From IMG/VR virus record IMGVR_UViG_3300017788_000033, positions 1-53,242 of that record: 53,242 bases of DNA; one strand, 5' to 3'. A model generated the notes under the pieces. The model saw only the letters and a program-made list of their open reading frames with translations, made no database searches and was not told where the DNA came from. A program made the position numbers and the translations under genes. Positions 19,301-26,600 of the stretch are shown here, piece by piece (position 1 is the first letter of the stretch; every line of letters starts with the position of its first letter). This DNA is from a virus.

Positions 19301-22007
19301 TGCTTATGATTTTAGAGTCACTTCTATTGGGTCAACTGATACATTTACTATATTAGCTGGATCCATTTCCACCATTCCACATTATTATACACAAGATGGT
19401 ATAGTTAGTTTTAAACAGTTTGAACCATTCATTTTGACAGTTGAAGAAGTTGAAAAAGATAGTTTTTCTGGTTTTTATCCTGGACAATTTGTTCAATTTG
19501 ATGATATTTCTGAATTCTTTAATGGGTTTAGAAAGAAATTTACACTTTCAGTTACAGTAGACGGAGTAAAACAAATTTTAGGATTAAGAGTTCTTGAGGG
19601 AACTGATTTAGATATAACTAACAATATTTTTATATACATCAATGATGTATTACAAGTTCCAAATACTTCATATACTTTTTCTGGAAGTAGAATAATATTT
19701 ACTGAGACTCCAAAATCTGGATCCAAATGTACTATATTATACTATAGAGGTTCATCTGTTGATGTGGAACTTGTTGATCCTCCAAAAACAATTAAAAATG
19801 GAGATAAGATAACAATTGAAGAAAATCCACAAGATTTATTTGATATCTCTCAATTTGATAGAGTTGTTAAAAAAATTGCAGCTGCAGATCAATTAGAAAC
19901 ATTTAATTACTATTCTGTTGGAATTATTACTGATCCTACAAAAATTAGACCATTAACTTGGGAAAAACAGCTTTCCGATACAGTTATTAGTGGGACACTT
20001 TATTCAAAGTCTAGACCAAGTTTACAAAGTTCTGTAAGACCTATAGCCACTGTTATAAAAAATATTGAACCTGATGATGATGTAATATATGTTGATAATG
20101 CTTATCCACTATTTTCAGATCTAGATTCACTCTCCGAAGATATTAGAGATATATTGGTATTAGAAAATAGAACAATTGAAGAATGCTTAGTAGAATCTGT
20201 AGTTTCTTCTTCTTCAACAATTTCATCAATAAATGTATTAAGTGGTGGAGTTGGATATGCTAATACACAATCACCTAAGGTAGTCATCTCTGAAAGTTTT
20301 ATATCCAAAAAAGATCCAATCTTTAATTGGGATGGTGTTACTGGATTATCTACTACATATGACTTAAAATCAATAAAGTATAATAATAAATTTGTTTCTG
20401 TAGGTAATAATTCAATATACTCAGTAAGTAATGATGGAATAGATTGGCAAGTTTCTACAGTGGGATTTGGTCAATCTTCTAATTTTAATTCTATAGAAAT
20501 AGTGGGAGTCGGTACAAGCAATTTCTTATTCTCAGCGGGAAATTTTGGACAAATAATAAAAGCTACAGACTATGGAAATGTTATATCCTCCTGGTCTCAG
20601 GTTCCATTATTAGAGGATGTTTCTATTCCCGGATTTGGTGTAGTTAATCAGGTAAGTAGTGGTTATACTGGAACGTTTAATCAAATTGTATATTCTAGTG
20701 TCACTGATACTTGGGTTACTGTTGGAGCCGGTGGATCAATCTTTTTTGCAACCGGAGTAAGTACAAACTCATTTGTTAACAGATATTCTGAAACACTATC
20801 AGATTTAAATAGTGTAACTTTTGGATCTGAATATTTTGTTGCTGTTGGTAATGATGGAGTAATAAGAACGTCTAATAATGGAAATATTTGGGAATCTGTA
20901 CCTTCTCCGGTGAGCACTAATTTGAACAAGGTAATTTATGCAGATGGCAAATTTGTTGCCGTTGGAAATTTTGGAATTCTTATTCAATCTATTAACAGAA
21001 ATTCCTATCAAATTATTCCAAATAATCTTGGAATTCAAAATATAAACAACATTTATTATAATTATGGTTTTTATGTAATTACTACCTCAACGGGCGATTT
21101 ATATTATTCCTTTGATTTGAGTAATTGGATTTATAGATCAACACTGCAAGCTAACTTCATTAATGATTTAATATTTGTCGATGGTCTTGGGGCTGATGGT
21201 AGATATGTTGCAATTGGATCTGGAGCAACAGCCATTTATGCAGAACCAATCTACAATAGAGCTACAGCTATTTCTAGTGTTACTTCTGGAGTTGTTACAT
21301 CTATACAGATTGTTAATCCAGGATTTGGATATGATTTAAATAATCCACCGCCAGCAATAATAGAACCAGATAGTTACAATGCTGAACTAGTTAGATCATT
21401 TAAAGTCATTGGAGATCATGGATTAATTATTGGAGTTACTACTTATATTACAGGAACACCAGGTATTGGAACAACTTCTCCAAAAATATCCTTTACTTTA
21501 AAGTCTGAACAATATGATAATAGTACTTTAGGTATAGGATATTCATCACTTAATACTTTTGGAATTACTAATAGCCAATTATCTAAAGGTGATTATTTTG
21601 TTATTACGGATAGTAATGTTGAAATAGGTGGAGATTTGGTAGGAATTACAACACTTCTTGGTGGTATGAGCAACTATCCAAATTCAAAGATTGGAATAGC
21701 AAAGTCATTTATAGATGGTGTTTATATTGTTGAGGATGTAACTCCACCTTCTCTTGGAATTGTTACCGTTACTTGTAATTTTGCTCCTATGGTTGATAAT
21801 TATGTTAAAGTTTATGCAAGAGGAGAAAATAATACTGGTATTGGAACAAATAATTATTATGGTAGATATAGTTGGGCTAAAATTTATGATTACCAAAATA
21901 GAATTTTGGGAAATCCAAAAATATTTGAAGTTTTTAATGATAATGGAATTTCTGGAATTTCGTCTTCTCCCAAAATTATAAGAACCAGAAGTGTAATAAG
22001 TAAGTAA
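7335..22007 (+). CDS. 7: Giant baseplate wedge protein, gp7-like, 4890 aa
   Basis: A single 4890-residue frame in the gene 7 position. From memory of T4 gp7, two segments align: 'DLYSSKGTDQSYKLLFKILYG' near residues 196-216 (T4 'DFYSTKGIEASYKFLFKVLYN') and 'W.ESVRSTVHPSGF' near 2411-2423 (T4 'W.SDVIRFVHPVGF'). T4 gp7 is about 1030 aa with these segments close together; here they are about 2200 residues apart and 2470 residues follow. The added parts include GxGY repeats, a YHYH-like domain at about 1220-1340 (DGNPIYGPYGY ... GRFCITPEFPNGTYAY), and a CKRDVGYIVDAI segment near 2575. There are also GITTITT/Cys repeats (about 2655-2720 and 3518-3972) and a propeller-like region (about 4330-4640). 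It would link the wedge arms and carry surface domains. Confidence 0.8.
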   Translation: MSEIKRVKIGSIIESQIPEFLSVESPLFVEFLKQYYQSLEHQSGSIDIISNITQYKNSKKFNNIDLIEQTTLTSDILSFDTTINVVSTKGWPDTYGLLKINDEIITYLSKTDTTFENCIRGFSGIDNLESSNNPQFLNFSSTEASEHSNLTVVKNLSNLFLIKFFERFKFEFLPGFESRDFYENISVENIAYRIKDLYSSKGTDQSYKLLFKILYGSDIEIIKPQEYTLSPSSNSYFITKNILVEKISGGNPIEIKGNFLFQNITGIGTVSASIFNVEYRPVANKDFYEISLDSTSFSGNFRVSGKTRVLEDVQIGSNNILVDSTVGFANSGTILVKPENSDFIEINYTGKTINQFTGVTNVTKPLNFGLDLIEENFAFSYVGVGNTSKVEFRVVNVIDNIDFSKTSNLRIGDNISLSGFGRDFYDSYQFNNWIYNLPTNHNIKNINQVDSTKYRIILFDKVYFYQNERVFLIDSLGNSIEADIISVEYSTSDLIEKYSDRILVQILNPGSFNILNSIGVRKKIYKSNHASNYFQNLETIPTSVQNTYIDSTEEYFYVTSSGLPNYTIFSTDNKKTVSTTVGTSVTDTFNVNNHNFISGELIFYQPETSSGILTGLYYVTRLDNNRLKLSFSKSDIFSKKYIQTTSQVVNDSLYKFGYQNKNLKHQKLLKKFYFNKPRTSFDDLNLRTTFNREIGLLSNGVEILSPTLFDENIYYGNITSIDVTDSGKDYDVIDTPSLDVNDDFGTGLKAHLNISGSVKEIKILNAGYGYQEKPKITIIGGNGTGCVLESNFVKSQVSSGFKADLNVSTIDNTIQFLNSIPFEDGEEIIYDSNKNSNVPGIINGSSYFVGILTDNKIKLFNNKTDALQKTNEIDIVGVSSGFHFITTLKNKNTFTEIYVKNPGQGYSNRKVKVPSILSVDSATSGINTFDSYVFAKNHGFNNSELVKYEYSDTPISGLSTSILYYVKVVDVNKFRLYEAGIGASLTNENLVKNKFVKFNSLGIGTHTIGYPPIEVKVESKSAMGSTTIINSELNPIVLGSIQDVYIEDGGIGYGCTDIANYHRRPNVSISSITSQAILKPIIIDGSIVDVQIISRGQGFRKNSEILVYGEGKYAQIEPIVEEGKLSAVNIVFGGVGYLPSNTTLILNNRGQNAKFLANVREWKINQVVKSKNIISNQDDGILYPSKNPQLELQLINFYIPKKLRYQLSDNFTDSNKETNETLNHSPILGYAYDGNPIYGPYGYDTTTGGSIRKMNSGYVLNVNQISGLRPPSFENGFFVNDYEYNGSGDLDIHNGRFCITPEFPNGTYAYFYAIDVNSSNESIPRYPYIIGPYFYNKPITENLLPSYNQDIDIFTPNLTRNIGPYYLNRSNSSYDLIDKVSEEYKQEFYVNSINSGKIESVSIFSPGDNYKIDDPVEIDVTGTEGIQPNIVVSELNGREIESFFLSEELISNAEFFIRNPDTIVKTSSPHGIKNNQSILISGISTITASKFEGVKNVEVLEKESQLLNDIDTTSVTGVSTFITLKDTNGFKVNDFIGIGSEILLITDIDVKRSGFYVNRLQNTGVHTAGVDNVILLPREFKIPTGDITDLTFENYTTFFDPRFSVGVGTTGSIRTVVGFGTTSIENRFIPPRNIYLPSHKFYTGQPLLYNSGSGFAGTSLYVNNVGSGVSFSLEDNQIVYAVNLGKDYIGLSTLGFTSFTGIGTNINSLEFWDQTKSYGVIGAAHSLTTLNPKVTGTLEKTLGIITTTSNHQLNVNDLITLNLTTNYNEIVKVIFDPVNRKVLMREISFSDSDVSLSESSINFSSYNGNIETGDKVVYVSSSPISGLNHYGTYYVLKTDFDSIKLCEYESDIDESNFINFSSVGGLTHKLYFVNPQISCIRTTKIEFDLSDSSLTNLDLQFYFDPNFVEKINERTGFFVERQGVPGNSGSKVILDLSGQFFPIYYNLFSKGSSEESKKEISSDVNVKSNNKISIINHQFNNKFNIIESTDKTFSFFNTKKLTFSEKQILSQPQTTFSYKTTSKTALGPISKLKINFPGRGYKKLPKVRGIKSDLGVNAVIKLISPNIGKVETFTRVKDGFDYPTDPTLSPSLSVPTVIGIKDIRTIDYIEIISGGRRYNSSPKLIIKNNINNDIELNANILGGSITSVDIIKNSTSLSSPLEIVPIYNSNGYEIDSISVVGNLITLELLNSPVTNPFISSGFGKTDYEYPFKIGDKIFIENCRLTSSTLDQANFNSESYNYLFFDVVGVNTTNNTVTYDMSGISTGSFGTYSDQFNLGVVINKNDMPEFNMILKDDVNYLSNEKVSSLTFVGTVMEGGWDNNLNQMRLKNIFGEINVGDKIFGETSKIRGTVEYFDTFNLYSTLGVSRDKTSSIDLSSGICNDYLQRISDNFYYQKFSYSIKGNIPYNIWRESVRSTVHPSGFKEFSDLEIFTKPTLNEVNAGIARSINMKPKVETTSSITFVNIDQISKFNTKKNFARVYEEELNPDGSIQNVFFDEGVDLSPFIVNRTNKVIEIDDISSQFNGTADQYLQGRFSDASDLLDYNKEFIQEEVVGFITATYPGITTNPDWDRTICKRDVGYIVDAISHDLKYSSNNKSIEAGLAYWSGVGTSYVAGESIETIAGFNYIVDLSKYIINNVGVKTSYQLANAINISTAVYNNVTGITTITTSSPHGLSTTTVDYVVLKNLVFSCDSGGGINTAIFPNLGAGPDGNGVLSPKGFVYQVEVIDSVRFKVNPGPSTITHTYDSGGTIQRAFISTSQYIDSTILPDVNCSLEYSENCCADVWTSIGNYIGIITTIIGIGTTAKPNTITYPSLARGGSIVGLSTFKLKNKGTSLFKHEFSGSSVDIINDKFIIPNHNFQSGQELIYSYSGGSPIGIATTSYVTGQVDTLLNVHEFDGTAIFENGYNVAITTDISGTVPTGPTGFINYTQVIGLNTTGFGTDATFNVFISYSGGGVPLSTSVVLTYGGSGYYVGEQVSISGTYFGGTSPTNDISFVVSKTAPTAIQSEANQSYLAVPSIDLSGATFDVARDSSGEINYVKILNGGSGYDTNSIISIAGTYIGGASPKDNLSFTPLELGTKSLPTSVFVYKLNDNEFKLSGLSTSVFLNLTDVGTSTHYLSYKEPNASVIITIDGIIQKAVTRKSLHVSFASSVSSASTTIIDISSGISSLSVSDIINIGDEYISVRNIGITSSNQIEVIRGYFGTVATSHTVGASGTVLNGDFNIVGDIIYFDSAPYGKIGPVGLETGSIFGGRAFSRRFDPNSPQDKNILLDDISLSFTGIAATEFTIKVKDQTTNTIFNSVNSNTEINNNPIVLINNVFQDPTNDYTVDGSGSNVLRFLSGTPSSGKITKVAISSSYGYIPRIGAAATIIVSTGGTITDVIVTGGGSGYRSAPVVSIASTIGIGASVVATVSVAGTISGFTIINPGIGYTSTSLPEVVIGIPTGYSNLSLGYTGGTSGVGGNAKLTVEVGMGSSILSYKFDQPGIAYKVGDKLTPIGIPTNTTLRYDSLSISNVQYNNLTGITTITTTSTHNINENDYVILTGIAFTCGYDEVGIQTFSYDNATGICTVVTYSPHGLLRTDVPNNQTSDEVFLYNLPFNCPSYTTNTAVNISNVVYNHIVGIATITTSSDHGAVAGKQVKLAGIAFSCSAHSATGIATYNITNFVYTNSTGITTITLDANHELIPGEYVQLSDIILSCPSEAIGYSTTKFPYSAGIGTLGNSYPNSSPNTLGGTFNVFRVLVGTSGTTIVFYAGISTVAHTYSSGGTATVGITSTIFPYPGSSPTTVSGTFDVFEVNSVLSNTQFTIIAGVSSIAHTYVSGGTAQSGVTTTIFPDGTSTYGKVFPVLTSISSTSFTMNAGISTIPHVFEGWPEIGINTFSYYEITGLSTVTTSVDHQFQVGDKITLAGLAFTCDSAYVGLTTTIFPDGTSQYGYTFTVTAVNSSTEFEFLAGISTIIHYYTGGGYTKKVPTAQRVLRYTDDSTDSAYDFRVTSIGSTDTFTILAGSISTIPHYYTQDGIVSFKQFEPFILTVEEVEKDSFSGFYPGQFVQFDDISEFFNGFRKKFTLSVTVDGVKQILGLRVLEGTDLDITNNIFIYINDVLQVPNTSYTFSGSRIIFTETPKSGSKCTILYYRGSSVDVELVDPPKTIKNGDKITIEENPQDLFDISQFDRVVKKIAAADQLETFNYYSVGIITDPTKIRPLTWEKQLSDTVISGTLYSKSRPSLQSSVRPIATVIKNIEPDDDVIYVDNAYPLFSDLDSLSEDIRDILVLENRTIEECLVESVVSSSSTISSINVLSGGVGYANTQSPKVVISESFISKKDPIFNWDGVTGLSTTYDLKSIKYNNKFVSVGNNSIYSVSNDGIDWQVSTVGFGQSSNFNSIEIVGVGTSNFLFSAGNFGQIIKATDYGNVISSWSQVPLLEDVSIPGFGVVNQVSSGYTGTFNQIVYSSVTDTWVTVGAGGSIFFATGVSTNSFVNRYSETLSDLNSVTFGSEYFVAVGNDGVIRTSNNGNIWESVPSPVSTNLNKVIYADGKFVAVGNFGILIQSINRNSYQIIPNNLGIQNINNIYYNYGFYVITTSTGDLYYSFDLSNWIYRSTLQANFINDLIFVDGLGADGRYVAIGSGATAIYAEPIYNRATAISSVTSGVVTSIQIVNPGFGYDLNNPPPAIIEPDSYNAELVRSFKVIGDHGLIIGVTTYITGTPGIGTTSPKISFTLKSEQYDNSTLGIGYSSLNTFGITNSQLSKGDYFVITDSNVEIGGDLVGITTLLGGMSNYPNSKIGIAKSFIDGVYIVEDVTPPSLGIVTVTCNFAPMVDNYVKVYARGENNTGIGTNNYYGRYSWAKIYDYQNRILGNPKIFEVFNDNGISGISSSPKIIRTRSVISK
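10990..11345 (+). other. YHYH-like domain within the gp7-like protein
   Basis: Residues about 1220-1340 read LGYAYDGNPIYGPYGYD, then NGRFCITPEFPNGTYAYF, then YPYIIGPYF. This ordered set matches the YHYH domain found in marine bacterial and cyanophage proteins as I remember it. Its molecular role is not known to me. Confidence 0.65.
17886..19250 (+). repeat. Tandem GITTITT/cysteine modules in gp7-like protein
   Basis: Residues about 3518-3972 contain repeated units of the form 'GITTITT..H.....V.L.GI.F.C' alternating with 'TTIFPDGTS.YG..F.V' and 'AGISTI.H.Y..GG'. The same units recur in the tail fibre at about 41570-42760. Confidence 0.75.
20321..21255 (+). other. Beta-propeller-like region within gp7-like protein
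   Basis: Residues about 4330-4640 contain regularly spaced blades with 'FVSVGNN...VSNDGIDW', 'FVAVGNDGVIRTSNNGNIWES', 'FVAVGNFGILIQS' and 'YVAIGSGATAIY'. The S-N-D/N-G-x-x-W motif resembles Asp-box turns of sialidase/BNR propellers. Confidence 0.65.
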
Positions 22008-22014
22008 AATGTAA

Positions 22015-22021
22015 CTAAATA
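22015..22021 (+). promoter_or_regulatory. Late promoter candidate, CTAAATA
   Basis: CTAAATA lies 19 bases upstream of the gene 8 ATG, in the 33-base gap after the giant gene 7. It would allow gene 8 and the genes after it to be transcribed independently. Confidence 0.5.
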
Positions 22022-22040
22022 AAAAAAAGTATGTTCTAAA

Positions 22041-23636
22041 ATGCCCGCCATAATATCAGATCAATTTAGAATTTTAAATGCAGAGAACTTTGTAAAAAGT
22101 GTTTCTGGAGTAGGTGATACTTCAAATAAGTATTATACTTTTATCGGATTGCCAAATAGTGATAATACAGCAGCAGGCGGTTCTCCTACTTGGACTACTA
22201 ATACTCCTTCTCCTTTAGATGGGTTTAAAGAAGAAAATCAAGTTAAAGAGAGTATTATATCATTAAAACAAATTACAAATCAGGATGTTAGGAGACTTGT
22301 TAGAAAAGTTACGTGGGTTGCTGGAAATACTTATGAAATGTATAGACACGATTATAGTGTATTTAATGTTACTCCCGTAACATCACAAACAAGTTTATAT
22401 GAAGCAAATTATTATATTATAAACGAGGATTTGAGAGTTTATGTATGTTTACAAAATGGAACTGATCCGGAAAATCCAAAAGGAAGACCTTCTTTTGATC
22501 AACCAACTTTTATTGATTTAGAGCCTCGAGCGGCTGGATCTAGTGGTGATGGTTATATTTGGAAATACTTATATACAATAAAACCATCTGAGATTATTAA
22601 ATTTGATTCTATTGAATTTATTCCAGTGCCAGATGATTGGGGAAATTCCGGCGAATCAATTTCTACAAAAAATAATGCAATTGATGGTAAGATAGAAGTA
22701 ATATTAATTAATGATAGAGGATCTAATTATCAACCAATTTCTACTTCTTTTTCTAATGTTCCTATATTGGGTGATGGATCTGGAGGCAAAGCAACAGTTA
22801 CAATTGATTCTTTTGGAAAAGTATCTGAAATTTTTGTTACTGATGGAGGAAGGGGATATACTTATGGAACGGTGGAGTTTTATCCGGGAGCGCCTGGTTC
22901 GGAAATAACTGGCCCCCTACGTCAATTAAGTAATACTGGAATAGGAACTACTTCTGTATCATCTTTTAATGTAATTATTCCACCAAAAGGCGGTCATGGA
23001 TACGATATTTATCGAGAACTTGGTGCATATAGAGTTCTACTTTATTCTAGATATGAAACTTTAGAAAGTAATCCTGATGTTATTTTGGGTAATGATTTTG
23101 CTAGAGTGGGAATTGTAAAAAATCCAACAATTGTTGGAGATTCTGGCCAACTATTAAATTCATCTTTAGTTAGTGGTCTAAACGCTTTAAAATTATCTGG
23201 AGTTACCACAAATACTACATACGCTGTAGATTCTATAATCAAACAAAATGTTGGATTAGGTTCTACTGCAATTGGATTTGTTGCTTCTTGGGATTCAATA
23301 ACTGGGGTTTTAAAGTATTATCAACCAACTGGGTTAGCGTCAAGTGAAACGGGATTTAAAATTATTCCGTTTACTTCTAATCCAGACGTTGGATATGGAT
23401 TAACAATTAATGGATCTTCTGTTGTAGGTCCTGCATTATCTATCAACTCAAACTTTAGTGGTGTAACTACAACAATAAATAATAGAATATATCAGTTGGG
23501 TCAAGAGTTTATAGCTGGCATTTCTTCTGCTGAATATAATAAAAAATCTGGTGATATTATCTATTTGGATAATAGACAACCAATTCCCAGATCTGCTAAC
23601 CAAAAAGAAGACATTAAAATTGTATTGGAGTTCTAA
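22041..23636 (+). CDS. 8: Baseplate wedge subunit, gp8-like, 531 aa
   Basis: Homologue of T4 gp8, a dimeric wedge component bound to gp7 and gp10. Shared landmarks are the N-terminal 'RILNAENFVKSV....NKYYTFIGLP', a central 'GDGYIWKYLYTIKPSEIIKF' (about 173-192; T4 'GDGYVWEYLFEIPPD'), and the extreme C-terminus 'IIYLDNRQPIPRSANQKEDI' (T4 'MIYMENRPPIIMAMDQTEEI'). T4 gp8 is 334 aa; the extra about 200 residues lie mainly between 215 and 470. They include GxGY modules (GGRGYTYGTVEF near 271-282) and a variable segment. The ATG has no strong Shine-Dalgarno sequence but follows a late promoter. It ends 5 bases before the next gene. Confidence 0.9.
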   Translation: MPAIISDQFRILNAENFVKSVSGVGDTSNKYYTFIGLPNSDNTAAGGSPTWTTNTPSPLDGFKEENQVKESIISLKQITNQDVRRLVRKVTWVAGNTYEMYRHDYSVFNVTPVTSQTSLYEANYYIINEDLRVYVCLQNGTDPENPKGRPSFDQPTFIDLEPRAAGSSGDGYIWKYLYTIKPSEIIKFDSIEFIPVPDDWGNSGESISTKNNAIDGKIEVILINDRGSNYQPISTSFSNVPILGDGSGGKATVTIDSFGKVSEIFVTDGGRGYTYGTVEFYPGAPGSEITGPLRQLSNTGIGTTSVSSFNVIIPPKGGHGYDIYRELGAYRVLLYSRYETLESNPDVILGNDFARVGIVKNPTIVGDSGQLLNSSLVSGLNALKLSGVTTNTTYAVDSIIKQNVGLGSTAIGFVASWDSITGVLKYYQPTGLASSETGFKIIPFTSNPDVGYGLTINGSSVVGPALSINSNFSGVTTTINNRIYQLGQEFIAGISSAEYNKKSGDIIYLDNRQPIPRSANQKEDIKIVLEF

Positions 23637-23641
23637 TAGAA

Positions 23642-26600
23642 ATGGCACAAAATACTAATTTAAATACATCTCCATATTTTGATGATTTTGATCCAAGAAA
23701 AAATTATCAAAGAGTTTTATTTAAGCCGGGAACTCCTATTCAAGCAAGAGAATTAACTACACTTCAATCTATTTTACAAAATCAGGTTGAAAAGTTTGGT
23801 AAACATTTTTTTAAAGAGGGATCAGTAGTAATTCCTGGTAATATTGCTTATGATTCTGAGTATACTTGTGTGCAAATTGATCCAACTCATTTAAGTATTC
23901 CAGTATCTACATACATATCAAATTTAGTTGGGAAACAAATAAAAGGAGAAACAAGTGGAGTAACTGCCAAAGTTGTAAATTATATTATTAGCGAAGAATC
24001 TGAAAACAATAATTTTACTTTGTACATAAAATATCAAAGTTCTAGTGAAAATGATTTTAGTGGAAATACTTTTGTTGATGGCGAAAATTTAATTGCCTTA
24101 GAAACCATTGATTATGGATTGGGTGTAATAAGATTAGAATCTTCATTTGCAACCTCTATTATATCAAATTCTGTAGCTACAGGATCTGCAATAAAAATAG
24201 AAGAGGGTGTTTACTTTATACGAGGATTTTTTGTAGATGTTTTTCCACAAACAGTCATATTAGATCAATACTCCAATTTACCTTCATATAGAATTGGACT
24301 ATCTATTTTTGAAGATATAGCTGTACCATCTCAATCAAATCAAGATTTATTTGATAATGCTAGAGGATTTTCAAATTTTGCTGCTCCAGGAGCGGATAGA
24401 CTTAGGATAGTAGCAACTTTAATAAAAAAATCTATAGATGACTTTAATGATGAAAATTTTGTAGAATTGTTAAGAATTGAAAATGGAATTATTAAAAAAG
24501 TTACTAAAAAAGAAGATACACCATCATTAATAACAGATGAGTTAGCAAGAAGAACTAGTGATGAATCTGGAGATTATTATGTAAAGCCATTTAGAGTTAT
24601 TGCTAAAGAATCATTAAATAACAAAATAGGAAATAATGGAGTTTATAATCCTCGTCAACTAACAAAACAAGGCAACATTCCTTCTGATGATTTATTAACC
24701 CTTCAAATTTCTCCAGGAAAAGCATATGTCAAGGGATATGAAGTAGAAACTCTCATCACAGTAAATGCTGACTTGGAAAAACCAAGAACTACAGAAACAG
24801 TTAAGGATATAACTGTTCCTTTTAGTTTAGGAAATCAAGTTGAAGTTAATAATGTTTATGGATCAGTTCCGGTTGGATTTGGATCAAGTAGTCAAGTAAC
24901 TTTATATTCCCAAAGAACAGTAACTCCAGGTCTTCCATCTGGAATTCCAATAGGAGTGGGTAGAGTTTATGATTTAAAATTAAAAAATTCTCAATATGAA
25001 AATGCTACAACTGTTTTTGAGGGATCAGTTTTTGATTTGCAAACTTATACGTATTTAACTTTAAATACTACTATAACTCTTTCTACTCCAGCATTTGTTC
25101 AGGGTAAAAATACTTCAGCGTCTGGATATTTAGTTTCTAATGTTACAAATAGTAATCAAGTAATACTATATCAAGTTTCTGGTAATTTTAGTGTTGGTGA
25201 ACAATTAAAAATTGATGGTCAAGATGTTTCTAGAACAATAGTTAATGTACGTGATTACAATCTGGGAGATATAAGACAAGTAGTTGGGTATGTTGGTTCT
25301 ACAACTTCGTTTACAGCTGATACAATAATATCTACAGGAATTCCTCTTGCACCACAAGGAACCAGTTTTACTATTTCTGCAGGTTCTGGGGGAATAAGTA
25401 CTGTAACAACATCCACTTCAACATTTGGTGTAGGAATTAATACAGGGGATATTTTTGTTTATACTAAATCTGGTGAAACAGTACCAACATACAATCGAGT
25501 AACTTCTATAAGTGCTTCTGCAAAATCTATAACTGTTCAATCAACTCCAAGCGTAGTTGGAGTAAATAGTGGTGGATTGCCAACAAGTTCAATAACAGTA
25601 TCGGACTTGGTAAAAGGAATTTCTACACTAGTAAACACTAGAGAATCATTTTTCTTTGCTGAGTTGGAAAATTCCAACATTGAGAATGTAGATATTTCTG
25701 AAGGAGAAATAGTTTATAGAAAATCTTATCCAGTAACAATTTCTTCTAATGGATTAACATCAACGTTGGAAACAGATACTAACATAACCTTAGAACAATT
25801 TGATGAAGAAGATTATTCTTTAGTTTTTGATGACGGTACTATTGAAACATTAACATCAGGTCAGTTTACAATTACCTCTGGAAGGACTTTGACATTGGTA
25901 AATTTGAGCCAAAATGGACCTGCAACATTAACTGTTACATTAAGAAAAAGAAGATTAAAATCTAGAAAGAAAATTTATAATAAATGTGCAGTTTTAGATG
26001 TTAGAAGTTCAAGCACACCTTTATCTGGGATAGGTAGTACAACTATTGAAGATGGATTAACATATAGTCCTTATTATGGAACAAGGGTGCAGGACGAAAG
26101 AATATCATTAAATGTTCCTGATGTAATTTTTGTTTCAGGTGTTTTTGAATCATCGGATTCTAATGATGCTGAATTGCCAAAACTAGAAATTGTTAATCTA
26201 AATGCTAATATTTTAAATGCTATTAAAGGGGAAATAATTTATGGTGAAACAAGTAATACAATGGCATTATTTGTCTCTACTAATGGCACAAATCAAGTAG
26301 AATTTGTATATATTAATGAGAATACATTTGTTCAAGGAGAAAAAATTCTCTTCTATGAATCAAATGTTACTGCTGAAATAAGTTTATTAATAGAAGGTGA
26401 CAGGAATATTGTATCTGATTTTATTTTTGAAAGTGGTCAAACTTTGGAAATAGCTGATTTTTCTTCATTAAGAAGAAAGTCTGGAGTTACAGCTCCAACA
26501 AAAAGATTAAAAATTGTGTATAATCATTATTACATAGATCCAAACGATGATGGCGATTTTGTAACCGTTAGTTCATATGATCGTGAAAGATATTCAAATG

